Assembly: GCA_038025085.1 (NCBI GenBank)
Contig: CM076153.1
Location: 18,141,001 to 18,205,000, forward strand
DNA: 64,000 nucleotides
DNA from: Tetragonia tetragonoides
Taxonomy: Eukaryota; Streptophyta; Magnoliopsida; Caryophyllales; Aizoaceae
Direction of reading: 5' to 3'
The notes under the pieces are model-generated. The model ran no database searches, had not been told where the DNA came from, and saw only the letters and a list, made by a program, of their open reading frames with translations. Made by a program: the position numbers and the translations under genes. Numbering within the stretch: position 1 is the first letter of the stretch; every line of letters starts with the position of its first letter. Positions 13,216 through 24,719 of this stretch are shown here, in pieces.

Positions 13216-14901
13216 CTGTGAGCTATTCTATCAGTTACAATGGCTCCTTGTTGGAACCTTTTGTTGCCAAGAAAGGCTTGAAGCAGGTTGATCCATTATC
13301 TCCATACCTATTTGTCATTGGGATGCAATATTTGTCCAGGATTCTTGATCAGTTAAAGAAGGTTTTCAGCTTCAAATTTCACCCAAAATGCTCCAAGTTC
13401 AAGTTATACCACAAACATCTTTGTTGATGATCTCCTTCTCTTCTCCAAAGGGGATAGCACTTCTATTGATCATTTGCTTAGATGTTTCAATCACTTCTCT
13501 GAGGTCTCGGGCTTGGCAGCAAACTTCAATAAATCTGAGTTGTTCTTTGGTGGTTTATCTGATCTTCAACAAGAGCACATTCTCCAAGGTACCATGTTTC
13601 TCAAGGGTAAGCTCCCAGTTAAGTATCTGGGAGTACCTCTCTCATCTAAAAGGTTGTCTGTTGCCCAATGCCAATCCATTATTGACAAGATTATTGCTAG
13701 AATCAGCTCTTGGACTAGTAGATTGCTCTCTTATGCAGGGAGGTTGCAACTAATCAAGAGTGTTATTTTCTCTATGCAATCTTACTGGTCTCAGGTTTTC
13801 CTCTTGCCACAAACTGTCATTCACCATATTGACAAGATTTGCAGGGTTTTTTTTTGGACTAGGTCCAATCTTCCCTCCAGGAAAGCTTTGGTGTCTTGGG
13901 ATCAGATATGTACTCCAAAGTCCAAGGGTGGTCTTGGTCTGTTTAATATTAAAACTTGGAATATAGCTGCTGTGGGGAAGTTGGTATGGGATATTCATCA
14001 TATGAAAGAAAGTTTGTGGATCAAATAGGTGTCTGCATATTATGTTAAAAATAGGGACTTTTGGAAAATGGACAGCCCTACCCAAAGTTCTTGGATGATT
14101 AAGAAAATATTTGATGATAGAGCTAGTGTTAAGGAGGTAGTGCTTGCTGCAGGTAGCTACTCAATTAGTAAAGCATACAGGGAATTGATCCCTGATTTAC
14201 CTATAGCTGATTGGGCAAAACTGTGCTGGTCTGCTCTTGCTTTGCCTAGACAGTTGTTTTGCTTCTGGCTAATTTGTATGAAGAGACTCCCTACAAAGGA
14301 CAAATTACTGAAGATGGGGGTTTGAAGCATTGTGGATGACCAATGTGTACTATGCGATTTGCAGCAGAAACTCATTCGCACCTATTTTTTCAATGTCCTC
14401 ATTCTTCTGAGCTGCTGCAATATATGCTCACTTGGACAGGTACTCACTTACCTTACTCTTCTTGGGATCAGGTTATTGATTGGGCAAAGAGGGTTGCTGT
14501 AGGGAAGAGCTCCAAAAATGCTATTTTGAAAGCTGTCCTCACAGTAGTGAGTCAAGCTGTGTGGGAAGCTAGGAACAAAGTCCTGTTTCAGCAGAACAAA
14601 TGCACTACAAGGCAGATGTGTAGGAAAATAGTTAACCAGCTGCATGCTCGTGTACAAAAGTCCTCAAACGCAAAGCTGAGGCGCATATTTGATAGCATTC
14701 TCTGAATTGTTATCCTTAGTAGTATATGTATTGGGTGCCTGCTACACTTGCTAGTTTATCCCTGCGTGGATCAAGCTAGTCCTTAGTACATAAGTTACTT
14801 TCTGGGTTTTTTCTCTCAATTTTGGATTGTAGAATGAGAGATTTGTTTTTTAACGATCATATCAATTTTGGAATGAAATGTAATTAACTTTCCAAAAAAA
14901 A
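13216..14901 (+). mobile_element. 5'-truncated L1-type LINE with target-site duplication
   Basis: Non-LTR retrotransposon 3' part: the end of the reverse transcriptase with a GLKQVDPLSPYLF-like motif (usual QGDPLSP) and an FVDDLLLFSKGD active-site block at about 13420. Next come the thumb (SWTSRLLSYAGRLQLIKSV), a zinc-binding C-terminal region (HSHLFFQCPHS), a stop at 14705, a 3' UTR and a poly-A tail. A 14 bp target-site duplication, AAACAATGGCAGTA, flanks it at 13202-13215 and 14902-14915. A frameshift near 13415 and stops at 14026 and 14323 make it non-functional. Endonuclease and the start of the RT are missing through 5' truncation. No RNase H is present. Confidence 0.9.
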
Positions 14902-15034
14902 AAACAATGGCAGTAAAAAAATTCACTCCAAAAAATTAGAATGAAAAAACAAACAAAAATTATACCACAAAATTATTACTAGTCATTTAGGCTTGACTTT
15001 AGGCTATCAATTTTTCATGAACTAAAAGCAAAGA

Positions 15035-15500
15035 TTACCAAAATTAGGGTTTTATTTGAAACAATAATTACCAAATTTAGGGTTTAATTCAAACAACTAT
15101 TACTCCCTCCGGTCCACGGAAATCTTGACGTTTGGAAAATATGACTAATATTAAGGAAAATACATTTTAGCACAAAAATTCCAAATTTACCCTTAAAAGA
15201 GCACATGAGATATTAAGAGAGAGAAAATAATATTTTAGTGGGTATTTATTACTTTTCTTACTTTTGTAGCTAGTGGCGTGAGATTCTTTTTTTTTTTTTG
15301 GTAACTAGCTAGTGGAGTAGTTACATAGTAAAGGGGTATAATAGTAAAGGGTGTTCAAATACATTACCATATAAGGAAATGTAAAGATTTTCATGGTCCA
15401 AACATAAGTGGAAAGCGTAAAGATTTCCGTGGACCAGAGGGAGTACTAAAATTAGGGTTTAATTCAAACAACAATTACTAAAATTAGGGTTCAAGTGGCA
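15035..15500. repeat. About 32 bp tandem repeat, split by a MITE
   Basis: Four imperfect copies of a unit like TACCAAAATTAGGGTTTAAT plus CAAACAACAAT occur at 15035, 15068, 15444 and 15477. Copies 2 and 3 are separated by the 341 bp MITE at 15103-15443. The sequence is AT-rich and non-coding. Confidence 0.75.
15103..15443. mobile_element. Stowaway-like (Tc1/mariner) MITE
   Basis: Terminal inverted repeats begin CTCCCTCCGGTCCACGGAAA at the left and end with the near-perfect reverse complement, ending in GGACCAGAGGGAG. TA target-site duplications sit at 15101-15102 and 15444-15445. The 341 bp element is AT-rich and has no reading frame. The CTCCCTCC terminus and TA duplication are diagnostic of plant Stowaway MITEs. 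Confidence 0.9.
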
Positions 15501-16639
15501 ATCACCAATAGTAAAAACAAGAGAAAAGGTAAGAGCAAAGGGAGACTTACATGAACTTAGCACAGCTGGACGACTTCCCCTCCGACAAGCCCAGCCACCA
15601 CAATAGCCACCGTCACAGACTCACAGTTACGAAGAGAGAGAAAGTTCGCGAGAGCAACAGCCCAAATAATAACTTGTAAGTTTCTAAAAGCCAAAAAATA
15701 ATAACTAACCCAATTTTCAGAATCAATTCGCTGAGTCATTATCCATGACTCAAACAATAAAGCTCCTCCCGACTTTGTCACTCATAAGAGCGAAGTTTTA
15801 TCTGACAATATACTCACGAGTGCTACGACACAAAACACGGAATCAAAATTCAAAAGTAATGACAATTACTAATAAATAATATGTAAATTAATGATAAGCA
15901 CCCTAATTAATACGTAAATTTCATAGCATAAACGGTAACCTGAATATTAAAAGGAATGTATTAGCACTTACGCAACTTTTGACTTCAGGACGAGAAAAAA
16001 GCGCTTGAAGTTCGGCGTGCATCCAAGTATCATAGAGAAAAATATAATTGCCGATAATTTTATAGATGCCATAGAAATAAATTAGACTCTGTAGCAGATA
16101 AAAAAAATATTTTTCTATATTATCAGCGTTCAACTTCTAGCACCAAATTAGTTTACGATCAAGTTCCTCACGTCCAAGGTACTTTTATCAAGAAGCTAAG
16201 CCTAGCCACAAAGTCTTGAAATTCAACAATAAATTACCTCATTGTATCCAATAACCAAGTTTGTCAAAAAATTCTTTGAATTCGCAGATGTACCTATCGA
16301 GTTCAGGCATTAGCAGTTTTACGCCATCATCGAACTTCATCGTGGAGTGATGCATTAGTACATGAAAAGAAGAAAAACAAATAATGATAAAAATATTATA
16401 AATTATCATGGATAATAAAAATTCATGTAATTGAGTAGTGAAATGGATGTATTAAATTTATGTAGGTTAAAACTCATTAGATGGTTGAACGCCAGACTAT
16501 AAATATTATTTTAGTAAATTAAATTTTTTGTTTAATTTTTCTTGCAAATACTTACATAGGAGATGATCATAAACATTCGCAACAATTTTAATTTGATTTT
16601 AAAAAAAAATCAGGAGAATATTTTTTCTAATGATAAAAA
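15501..16639. other. AT-rich spacer, no gene recognised
   Basis: A moderately GC segment at 15540-15800 contains an open frame of 74 codons on the minus strand, but it has no recognisable domain. The rest is AT-rich with no coding or repeat structure that I can support. It may include the right end of the Mutator-like element. Confidence 0.4.
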
Positions 16640-17035
16640 TAAGGACCCATGTAATACACGGGCCAAAAATCAAGTTACAAATAATGACAAGACTTGATAG
16701 CTTCTACTCTCGAGGCTAACTTATAACTTATTTTCATCAATAATAACATCTAGGTTAGTGAGATCAAGATTTATTCAAAGAATTAGCATGTCGGAGATAG
16801 GGTTTACATTAGCCAACCAATTTGCAGCTTGATTGCCTTCATGGTAGATATAGAAGATCACATAAGTGAAGCATGTAGCAAGAAATCGCCTAGCATTGCT
16901 AATGAAATTGAAGATCTTCCACGGAATGATAATTTCATCCCGAAGAGCCTAATAGTTTCGCAGCAAAGAGTCTAGATAATTCTCTAACATGCTCCCGTTG
17001 ATCAATTTCTTTCTTTACATGCATAGGTAGGGGGT
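16640..17035 (-). pseudogene. LINE 3' remnant (RNase H end)
   Basis: Read on the minus strand, 16960-16800 gives an RNase H C-terminal signature, YIYHEGNQAANWLANVNP, typical of the RNase H-bearing LINEs of plants. A degenerate upstream part extends to about 17035. It is broken by stops. No poly-A/T tract or target-site duplication was found with certainty, so borders are approximate. Confidence 0.6.
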
Positions 17036-17708
17036 AACAAAAAAAGCTCAACTCTCACATGCACTAGGTGGATGGAACCATTGGCATGTTTGTTTCATTC
17101 TCATAATAACAAGGTGTGGACTGGAATTGTAGGAAGTTCTAACATAAAACAAGCAAAAATTGTTAATGTGGGACACAGGCTTTAAACATATCACATGGAA
17201 TTGTTGTTTAGAATTGAGTAAAACAATTCCATATATAAATATGTAGTAAGTGAAAATGATCTTACAAAAATATTCAAGTCCTAGACAACTCAAGCGACCG
17301 AACTCCATACTCGGAAGTCAACATCTTTTCCACATTAACATTCCTCTTTATTCTCATTCCTGCTCATCTAATAGTACAACAGATTCCTATAATTCAAAAA
17401 TAATAAGAAAAGTACAACAGACATCCATGTTTCTGGGATTTGCTTTTGCAAGAAACAATCAGAACTCAGGAGTCAAAACTTATATCAAAAAAGGGGCAAA
17501 AAGAAGACCGAAGACGAGGGGAAGGCTAAAAACTTCCCACATCAACATTTATTAAGCTGTAACACCGTGATGAAGAACGGAACTCATAACAGCCAGGGAT
17601 GAAACTCGAAAATCACCCCAATTAAAATTTTCTCAGAGATCCTCTGTCAGTACAAGCACCTTCTGCTGTGTCTGACAAACTTATATCCACCATGCCAGTA
17701 GCGTATTC

Positions 17709-20700
17709 TTAATCAGGGATTGGTTTCAACTGCTGAGGCTGTCCATCAATCAGGGTCAGCTGTCTTCTCAGTTTCGCAATATGAGCTTGCACCTAAACAA
17801 TTCAGAGATCAATCATCAGAAAGGTAGTTCTACATATTGTTCAAGATTTGCAGTGTTTCATTAAGGGTCTGTTTGGTTGGGCGGAAAATCGTTTTCAACT
17901 GAAAAGTATTTTCAGCTGAAAATCATTTTCAGTGTAAAATGTATTTCCGTTCACATTTTTCGTTGTTTGGTTACAACGGCAAACAATTTTCCTGAAAAAC
18001 TACTTTTCATAAAAAATAAAACCTACTAACATAGTTGCGTCGAATTCGAAAAGTTAGGTGGATTAAAAAAAAAAAAAAGCTCAAACGCATATCGGAGTAA
18101 AAAATTGTACGTATTTGAAGAAAAAAAACAATATTGGGAAAGTGGTCCGAAAGTTCAGCCCGAGGCCCAATCAAGTCAGGTGCGAGTTTGTTTTTATGAC
18201 CCGATGTCCCGACAACCAAATTTGATGATCAAGTCCACTATTAGTGCTCTGGGGACATAGTGCCTCACCAACGGAAAACTGTTTTCCCTTCATTTTGAAG
18301 GGAAAACATTTACACCTATATAGATGAAAATGCTTTTCCCCCTGAAAACCATTTTCCTTCTCATTGTAAACCAAACAACGGAAAATGGGAAAACTGTTTT
18401 GCAGGAAAATTGTTTTCACCCCAACCAAACGGAGCCTAAATAATCCACAACTTGTGTTTTTTTTTTTTTTTGCTTGGCAATCCACAGCTTGTGTTGATGC
18501 TGTAAAATATGGCTGAAAAGTGTTCCAAATTCCTTAGCAACAGATTCTATCCCCTTGTGAAGACACCAATAGAGACTTGTTTTCCAATTGCTAAATACAC
18601 CAAAGGAGAGCATTTCCATAAGTTCAAAGCTTTCAGATGACTAGATGAAGCCCACATCGAAACAAGGAATAAATGTTGTTGTTAGCAGAGTCCTTTTCGG
18701 TTGAACATGAGCAAACCTATCCACTATGCTCAAACAATTTTACTACATGGAGTATGTAACCGCAAAGGGTCATGGTAGGATGACTGGCAATTTCCCACTC
18801 TTCCAAAGCTACTACGTCACTTGGTGAGATTATAACCCATTTTGTGCTCAGGAGCCAGGCTAAATATCAAAAATCTGTTCTATGACTGACCGGATATCAC
18901 AGAATGACTTCGCTAACTTGATTTATAATTTCTCTTTCTATTTGTACACTAATATACACTAAACATTTGAAATACCCTGACTGCTAAATGCTAATTGAGC
19001 AATTGATTAGACCATTTTGGCAGCACTATCCCCTATCAACAAGGACCAAAGGCCCAGATTGAAAGCTTAACTATTCAAAACTACACGACTAACGACTAAC
19101 GACTTGTACGATACATAAGACAAAAGCTATCTTTTTGCACTCCCCAGTTTCTCAGGTTATGAGGAAAAGGTTCTCAGCCCATTTTGAGACTCATAAGAAA
19201 AGAAATTGAACTTTAGGTACGTATCTGACTAATCAACACATCAACTAAAACAAAGCTGCTACTTTTTTTGGAGAACAAAGCTGCTACTTATTGACTCTAA
19301 TTCTCTGCTTCCTAAAGGATTGGTGAATGTTATCACATCAACAGCTGATTAAAGAAGTTTCGCATTTTAGAATAATCGTTAAGTGGTTTATCTTCATGTG
19401 TAACTTCCCTAACTAATTTAGAGTGGAGGGGAGCAGAAATGTGGAATAATAAATGTGAGGTCGTGTTATAATTTCCAGCAAAAGGTTAACCGCAGGTGAT
19501 TGATATAAATTAAGCTTAGCAGAAAAGCTACTGATCAGCCTAAAGCAATGAGCTAAGAACCACACTGCCAGACACAAAGCTAGAAAACTTCTAGCCCTTG
19601 CATATACAAAAGACTGATGCAAAAAACAGCAAGAGAACCAGGTTGTTATATTACCAGATAAGAATGCCCCACATAAAACAACAATGCTCTGGTAATATAA
19701 GACTACAGAGCCATATGATAAATAACCATTAATAAGCCCTCACACAAAATGCTTACCTGTTGGCGAGCTGCTGCAAGCTTTAGTAGCTCATCTGCCTCTG
19801 AAAAGTTTGTGAACCATTGAATAAAGGGACTATCTTTTGTGTCACCCCTCTTTCTCTTTTCAATCTCTTCAACTGGGACTGCAATATTTAAAATCCCATT
19901 TATTTCTAGATAAAAAGAAGTACAGCCAAAAACCTGGGAATTCAAAGAGCAAAATAACACACCAGGTGAAAGTAAATTGAGACCAGCAGGTAGTCTCGGT
20001 ACATTTACTGCTGGATGGTTTTGCAACCGGGCGACAAATGCATCTGATGGCTCCGGAAAAACAACCTCATCATATGACTCCACGACAACAGGTTTCTTGG
20101 TTGACAGTGGACCTGATTCATCGTCAGGGTACAACTTCAAATGGTGATATCTGTGAAATCTCATCCCTCGTTACTATGTCTGAAGTGTCATATATATAGT
20201 CCCGGTAATTACTATAACTAAAGTTAGAAACATAAGTATACAATTTATCAATGGAATTGTAACACTTATCAGCATAACTTCACAGCAACAACATGCCATT
20301 GAAATTAAGACCAACCAAAGGAAGCACAAGAAACAGTATAAGAGTACCACGATAACAACATTCAGACTACATGCTTACTTTAACATTAAAAAGCACAGAC
20401 TACTCACAAACTCAATGGCTTATCGCAAATGTCGCTGTGGAAATAAAGAGCGATGACGATTTCGAATTCTCCCCACCCCGATTCGGATAACTCGAAAGGC
20501 GGAGATTCTATAACTCTTGTAGGGTTATTGAAGCTGGAATGTAACTGAAAAACAGCCCTCTTAACCACAACCCCTAGATCCTCATTTGTCGCCCCTCGAA
20601 CATAAACTGTCCATCTATGAGATTGGTACCTAAGAACAAACAACCACAGCAATTAATTCTATCAATCAAACTTCAGCTAACACATGAAAACATAACTAAA

Positions 20701-21105
20701 AGTTACATTTAAAAAGATAGAATACTCACTCACTGGCCTTTTTGCCAAGCCAAAATGCAAGATTGCCATAAACAATTGGAAGGCTTATTTCAAAATCCTT
20801 CAGTCTCTTGCCTGAGCTCTGCACCTTCATTCCCACATATAGATAAACAAATTAATTTAAAAAGAATAAATCAAACAATTACAAATCAAAAATTACACAA
20901 TTGGGATTGATTGACTGAGCTTGCACTAACATTGTAGATGTTACCAATTAAATGGAAAAAAAAAAAATCAATCATTTTTAATCAAATGGGAAAAATTGAA
21001 ACTTGAAAGGGTTACCAATTTGGTGCGCTGTGACTTCAGGGCTGACCCGGAACTACTTTCGGGTTGATCTGGATCATGCTTTTTGGTTGATGAACTGTTG
21101 GGCAT
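17709..21105 (-). CDS. TAF14B: YEATS-domain protein TAF14B / YAF9A
   Basis: Nuclear acyl-lysine reader of the GAS41/Yaf9 type. In Arabidopsis such proteins belong to SWR1 and NuA4 complexes and were first named TFIID subunit 14b. Exons from the 5' end: 21105-21016, 20824-20730, 20629-20408, 20150-19963, 19878-19757 and 17792-17709. All are GT-AG with matching phases and give 266 residues, near the Arabidopsis length. A hydrophilic N terminus (1-35) precedes the YEATS domain at about 40-175, which includes [27 protein letters not shown] (66-74), [20 protein letters not shown] and [11 protein letters not shown]. The aromatic reader positions W114 and F117 in GWGEF are present. A C-terminal coiled coil ([20 protein letters not shown], about 222-256) mediates partner binding in homologues. 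Intron 5 is 1964 bp and holds a MITE. The two Arabidopsis paralogues are close, so the symbol rests on overall resemblance. Confidence 0.93.
17865..18436. mobile_element. Tourist-like MITE in TAF14B intron 5
   Basis: Left end GGGTCTGTTTGGTTGGGCGG matches the reverse complement of the right end, GGCTCCGTTTGGTTGGGG. Both sides have a TAA target-site duplication (17862-17864 and 18437-18439), as for PIF/Harbinger-derived Tourist MITEs. At 572 bp it is long for a MITE, and it folds back internally through repeated GGAAAA/TTTTCC blocks. Confidence 0.85.
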
Positions 21106-21800
21106 GTCGAATTTCGATTAATTAATCCAGCAAATTCCGGAAAAAAAATTAGGGTTCTAATTGAATTTTGCTCCTTCGAGCAATATCTTGGAGATTGAAA
21201 AGAACTAGGGTTTTTGGATAATTGTCGGTTAGGTAAAATCGCGGGATTTTTTTGTTTTGTGTTGCTGCTACACACAGCAGTGGCACACATGGTTATTTCA
21301 ATTATTTTTCTTTTTATTCTTGTGTTTTAAAAAAAAAAAGAAAAATAAAACTTTGTACATCAACATGCACATTACTAGTGACTTACATTAGATTAACATA
21401 GGTGCTAACCCTACCAAAAAAAGAAAAAAAACAAAAAAACAAAAAAAACAAACAGGTGCTAAATACCATAATTCACTTAATTTTTTGGTTCAGACCAAGG
21501 GTATCTACCGTTGACAACGATAATTATTCCCCGCGTTGGTTGCTATAGTGCTAGGCACCTCAAATGGTGAGACAGTTGGCCTAGAGATTTGAAGTTGTTC
21601 GATGCCCAAAGCAAGATTCGAACCTCGATCTTGATTAAAGATGAATGAGATTGTTCACTTAATTAAATACAACATTTTTGACTTAAGTCGTCTATTGCAC
21701 CTCGTGATTTATATAATGATTTATATAATGTTTAATTTAAAATTTGGAAAACCCTCATCTTTGTGGACACATAAGAATCAGGCAAAATAAGACTCTTGTT
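21106..21800. other. TAF14B upstream region and spacer
   Basis: Starts with the 5' UTR and promoter side of TAF14B. An A-rich low-complexity stretch lies at 21420-21455. No gene is recognised. Confidence 0.5.
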
Positions 21801-21817
21801 AAAGTGTCACAATCTGC

Positions 21818-23579
21818 AATTTCAAGTATACCTTATTATTCCATGCAAATGGCCTTGCTTCCACGAGCCGTGTATGATGAAATCGATAAAAAGACCCAAG
21901 GCTTAATTTGGGGGAATACTGAAAATCATAATAAAATGCATTTGATTAATTGGCAGACCCTAACTAAGCCCAAAGCTGGGGGTGGGCAAGGTTTGCGGTC
22001 AATGCGCCAAATGAATGCCGCCTTCCTTACAAAGCTGGGGTGGAGAACTCTCACAGGGCCCTCAAGTCTTTGGTCACGTGTCGGTCGAAGTAAGTATTGC
22101 CAAGGACGTTGTGATATCGATATGTTTTCGCCTCAAAGAAACATGTCAAATACATGGAAGGGGATAGTCAAGTCTGCCAATAATCTTAGGGCATGCGTGA
22201 GAACAATCATAGGTGATGGTTGAGCACCTTCTTTTGGCTGCACAGTTGGGCTACAAATTTCACACTTGAGAACAAAGCCACCCAACTTTGGAGTGAGGCT
22301 GAATTAAGCAAGACAGTGGCAGACTACTAGGATATGGTGAGCGCTGGAGGTGGGACGAATTCACACATCTCCTTCCTCCGGAGTTTATTCAGTACATAGT
22401 TGTGTGTGGTGTTGCACATAGTCAAGGGGCTCGTGATCGATTGTCTTGGGACCGCTGTGCTCAGGTAATTTATCTGTAAAAACTGTCATTGATATCATTC
22501 GTGAAGGACAAGATGGCAATGAAGAGAAGATATAGAAACAAGTCTGGAAAACTGCAGCGTGACAACGAGTTCGAAACTTCCTTTGGCTAGCAATGTACGA
22601 CAGTTTCTTATCAAATCAGAACAGGGTTTGTCGTCACATTGCATCTGAATCATCTTGTAGCAGTTGTGGGTGTCCCGAGAAAACTGGTCTCCATATAATT
22701 AGGGATTTCCGTAAGGCTAAAGAAGTGTGGTGTGGTTACTTCCTCCTGACCAACACCATGGCTTCTTTGGATCTTCGTTGCAGGTCTGGGATTCTGATAA
22801 TATCAAAGGTAATAATGACGAATGGGCTACAATATTTGCAACTACAATACGGTGGCTATGGTGTTGGAGAAACGCTCGCCTTCTTGGCGACTCGTCCGAG
22901 ATACCTCATAATAGAGCACACTTCGTGATTGCTAAGGGAAAGGAGTACTTGTCTGCTGAATTGAAGAGACAAGCGAACCTTTTTGGGACAAAGCCAGCGT
23001 GAACGGAAACCTACATCAAATGGGAGATCCCACCAGTAGGTTGGACGAAACATAACACAGATGGAGCGGCCAAAGGGAACCCCAGACCTGCTGGTGGTGG
23101 TGGTGTCTTTAGATCAGATAATGGCACGTTCGTTCGAGCTTTCTTTGCAAATATGGGTCATGGCACTGAGTTGATGGCTGAACTGAAGGCACTGCTCTAT
23201 GGGCTGCGTATTCCGAGAAGGGTACAACTTCCCCAACTGATTGTTGAGACTGACTCGGAGTTGGGTTTCACCTTATTGAAAAACCCAACACCACAATATA
23301 GTCCCTAGTTCTTCTTGATCGAGCAGTGCAAGGAGATATTCATGGCACACCAAGGCAAATCAAAGTCAAGCATATGTACCGGGAGGCAAATGTTGCAGCT
23401 GACTAACTCGCTAATTTTAGTATAAGTAGTAATGATTTATTTTGTGAGGTAGAGGCTCTAATCCCTGCTATGATGCATGTGTTGTTTGAGGATCTAGTAG
23501 GTTTTGCTAAGCCTAGAATGACTCTTGTGTAACCCTTTCTTTTGTTTGGGCGCTTTGCCTTCTATTTTACCAAAAAAAA
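21818..23579 (+). mobile_element. 5'-truncated RNase H-bearing LINE
   Basis: C-terminal half of a plant LINE ORF2. It has the RT connection region (SSIPYYSMQMALLPRAVYDE, then GLIWGN and LRSMRQMNAAFLTKLGWR), a decayed zinc-binding segment, and an RNase H domain at about 23030-23400 (TDGAAKGNPRPAGGGGVFR, ELMAELKALLYGL, IVETDSE), then a poly-A tail. A 17 bp target-site duplication with one mismatch (AAAGTGYCACAATCTGC) lies at 21801-21817 and 23580-23596. Stops at 22221 and elsewhere, and frameshifts, make it a dead copy. The host sequence before 21801 happens to stay open in the same frame. Confidence 0.85.
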
Positions 23580-23596
23580 AAAGTGCCACAATCTGC

Positions 23597-24160
23597 TTTC
23601 TTCTTGACTCAAACCGAGAATTCCAGAAAAGAGAAAGAAGTTGGATGGTCTCTCCTATCAAGTGTTAGATGTTGTGCCCAACACCTTTGACTACAAAAAA
23701 CAAGACTACTTGAGTTAGGCAAACTACTCTGTCTAAATGACTAAATCCTTTAGGGCGTGTTGGACAGAGCGTTCAACATCTCCTATATAGTGTTGGTGAC
23801 GAAATCTCTAATAACTCCCATATAGTGTTGGACTGTTGGATGAAGTATTCAACACCTCTTTATTATTATTTTTTGATTTGCCTTTTTTCTAATTTTTTTC
23901 CCTTAATTTTTCACACTATATATTGAAAAATAAAATTTAAAAAAAAAACATGACATTAGAATTTATTGGCAAAAATTTATATTGATAGTGGAAAGAATTA
24001 TTGAATTTGTGTTGTTAATTTACGTAGTAATAGTAATGGAGTGAGTTGGGAAGTAGAACTTGAGAAAGAAATGAAGAGAGAGAAAATAAAAAGGTGGAAG
24101 AGAAAGGTGTAATTAGGATAAGAGTAAAAATGGCAACTCATATTGAAAAAGGGGTGGTAT
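23597..24160. other. Spacer without recognised gene
   Basis: AT-rich sequence with a few short local direct repeats (for example CTCCTATATAGTGTTGG and CTCCCATATAGTGTTGG near 23780-23830). No coding signal is seen. Confidence 0.5.
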
Positions 24161-24163
24161 TTA

Positions 24164-24423
24164 GGCTACGTTTGATTCACTTGGAAAAAACTGAAATTGA
24201 CTGAACTTGATTGATTTTTTTAACTTGACTGTTAACCATTTGAAATTCGTCCAACATATTTAATATTGGACTCATTTGAAAGTATGCTTTGAGATCTTTC
24301 CGATGACATAGTTATCATCATTAATTTATTTCAGAATTAGAAGTTATTTGAGTGATAAAGTTACACATGAACTGGATTGAACTGAAGTGAATTTAAGTAA
24401 AATTAAGTTGAATCAACAGAGCC
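24164..24423. mobile_element. Tourist-like MITE
   Basis: Termini GGCTACGTTTGATTCACTT and, as reverse complement, GGCTCTGTTGATTCAACTT form imperfect inverted repeats. A TTA target-site duplication is present at 24161-24163 and 24424-24426. 260 bp, AT-rich, non-coding. Confidence 0.75.
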
Positions 24424-24719
24424 TTAGTTCCAGACGCTAGATTAATTAGAGAAAGTTTTCAAAACTATATTTACCATCCTTACCCCTTTTTCTATTGAAT
24501 TACCTGATTATTCTTCTTATATTGTAATAGAGTAATATATTAAGGAGTAATGGAGAAGATTTAAGAGTAAAATAACGGATGGAGTTGGTAAGCGGTGGTG
24601 GCGTTAGATTTTAAGTGGTGGAGAGTAACAGTTACTCTTATTTGGGGTCAAAGTTAACCACGCTGCTCCTAGGTTAAGATTTCTCTCATTTCCCCTTATT
24701 CTTCCCTTTAATGCATTAA

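Noticed and set aside
15557..15781. Minus-strand frame of 74 codons with hydrophobic parts
   Set aside because: No domain, no splice context and no neighbours that would support a gene.
17250..17555. Plus-strand frame of 101 codons
   Set aside because: Lies antisense in the TAF14B 3' region, no codon bias or domain.
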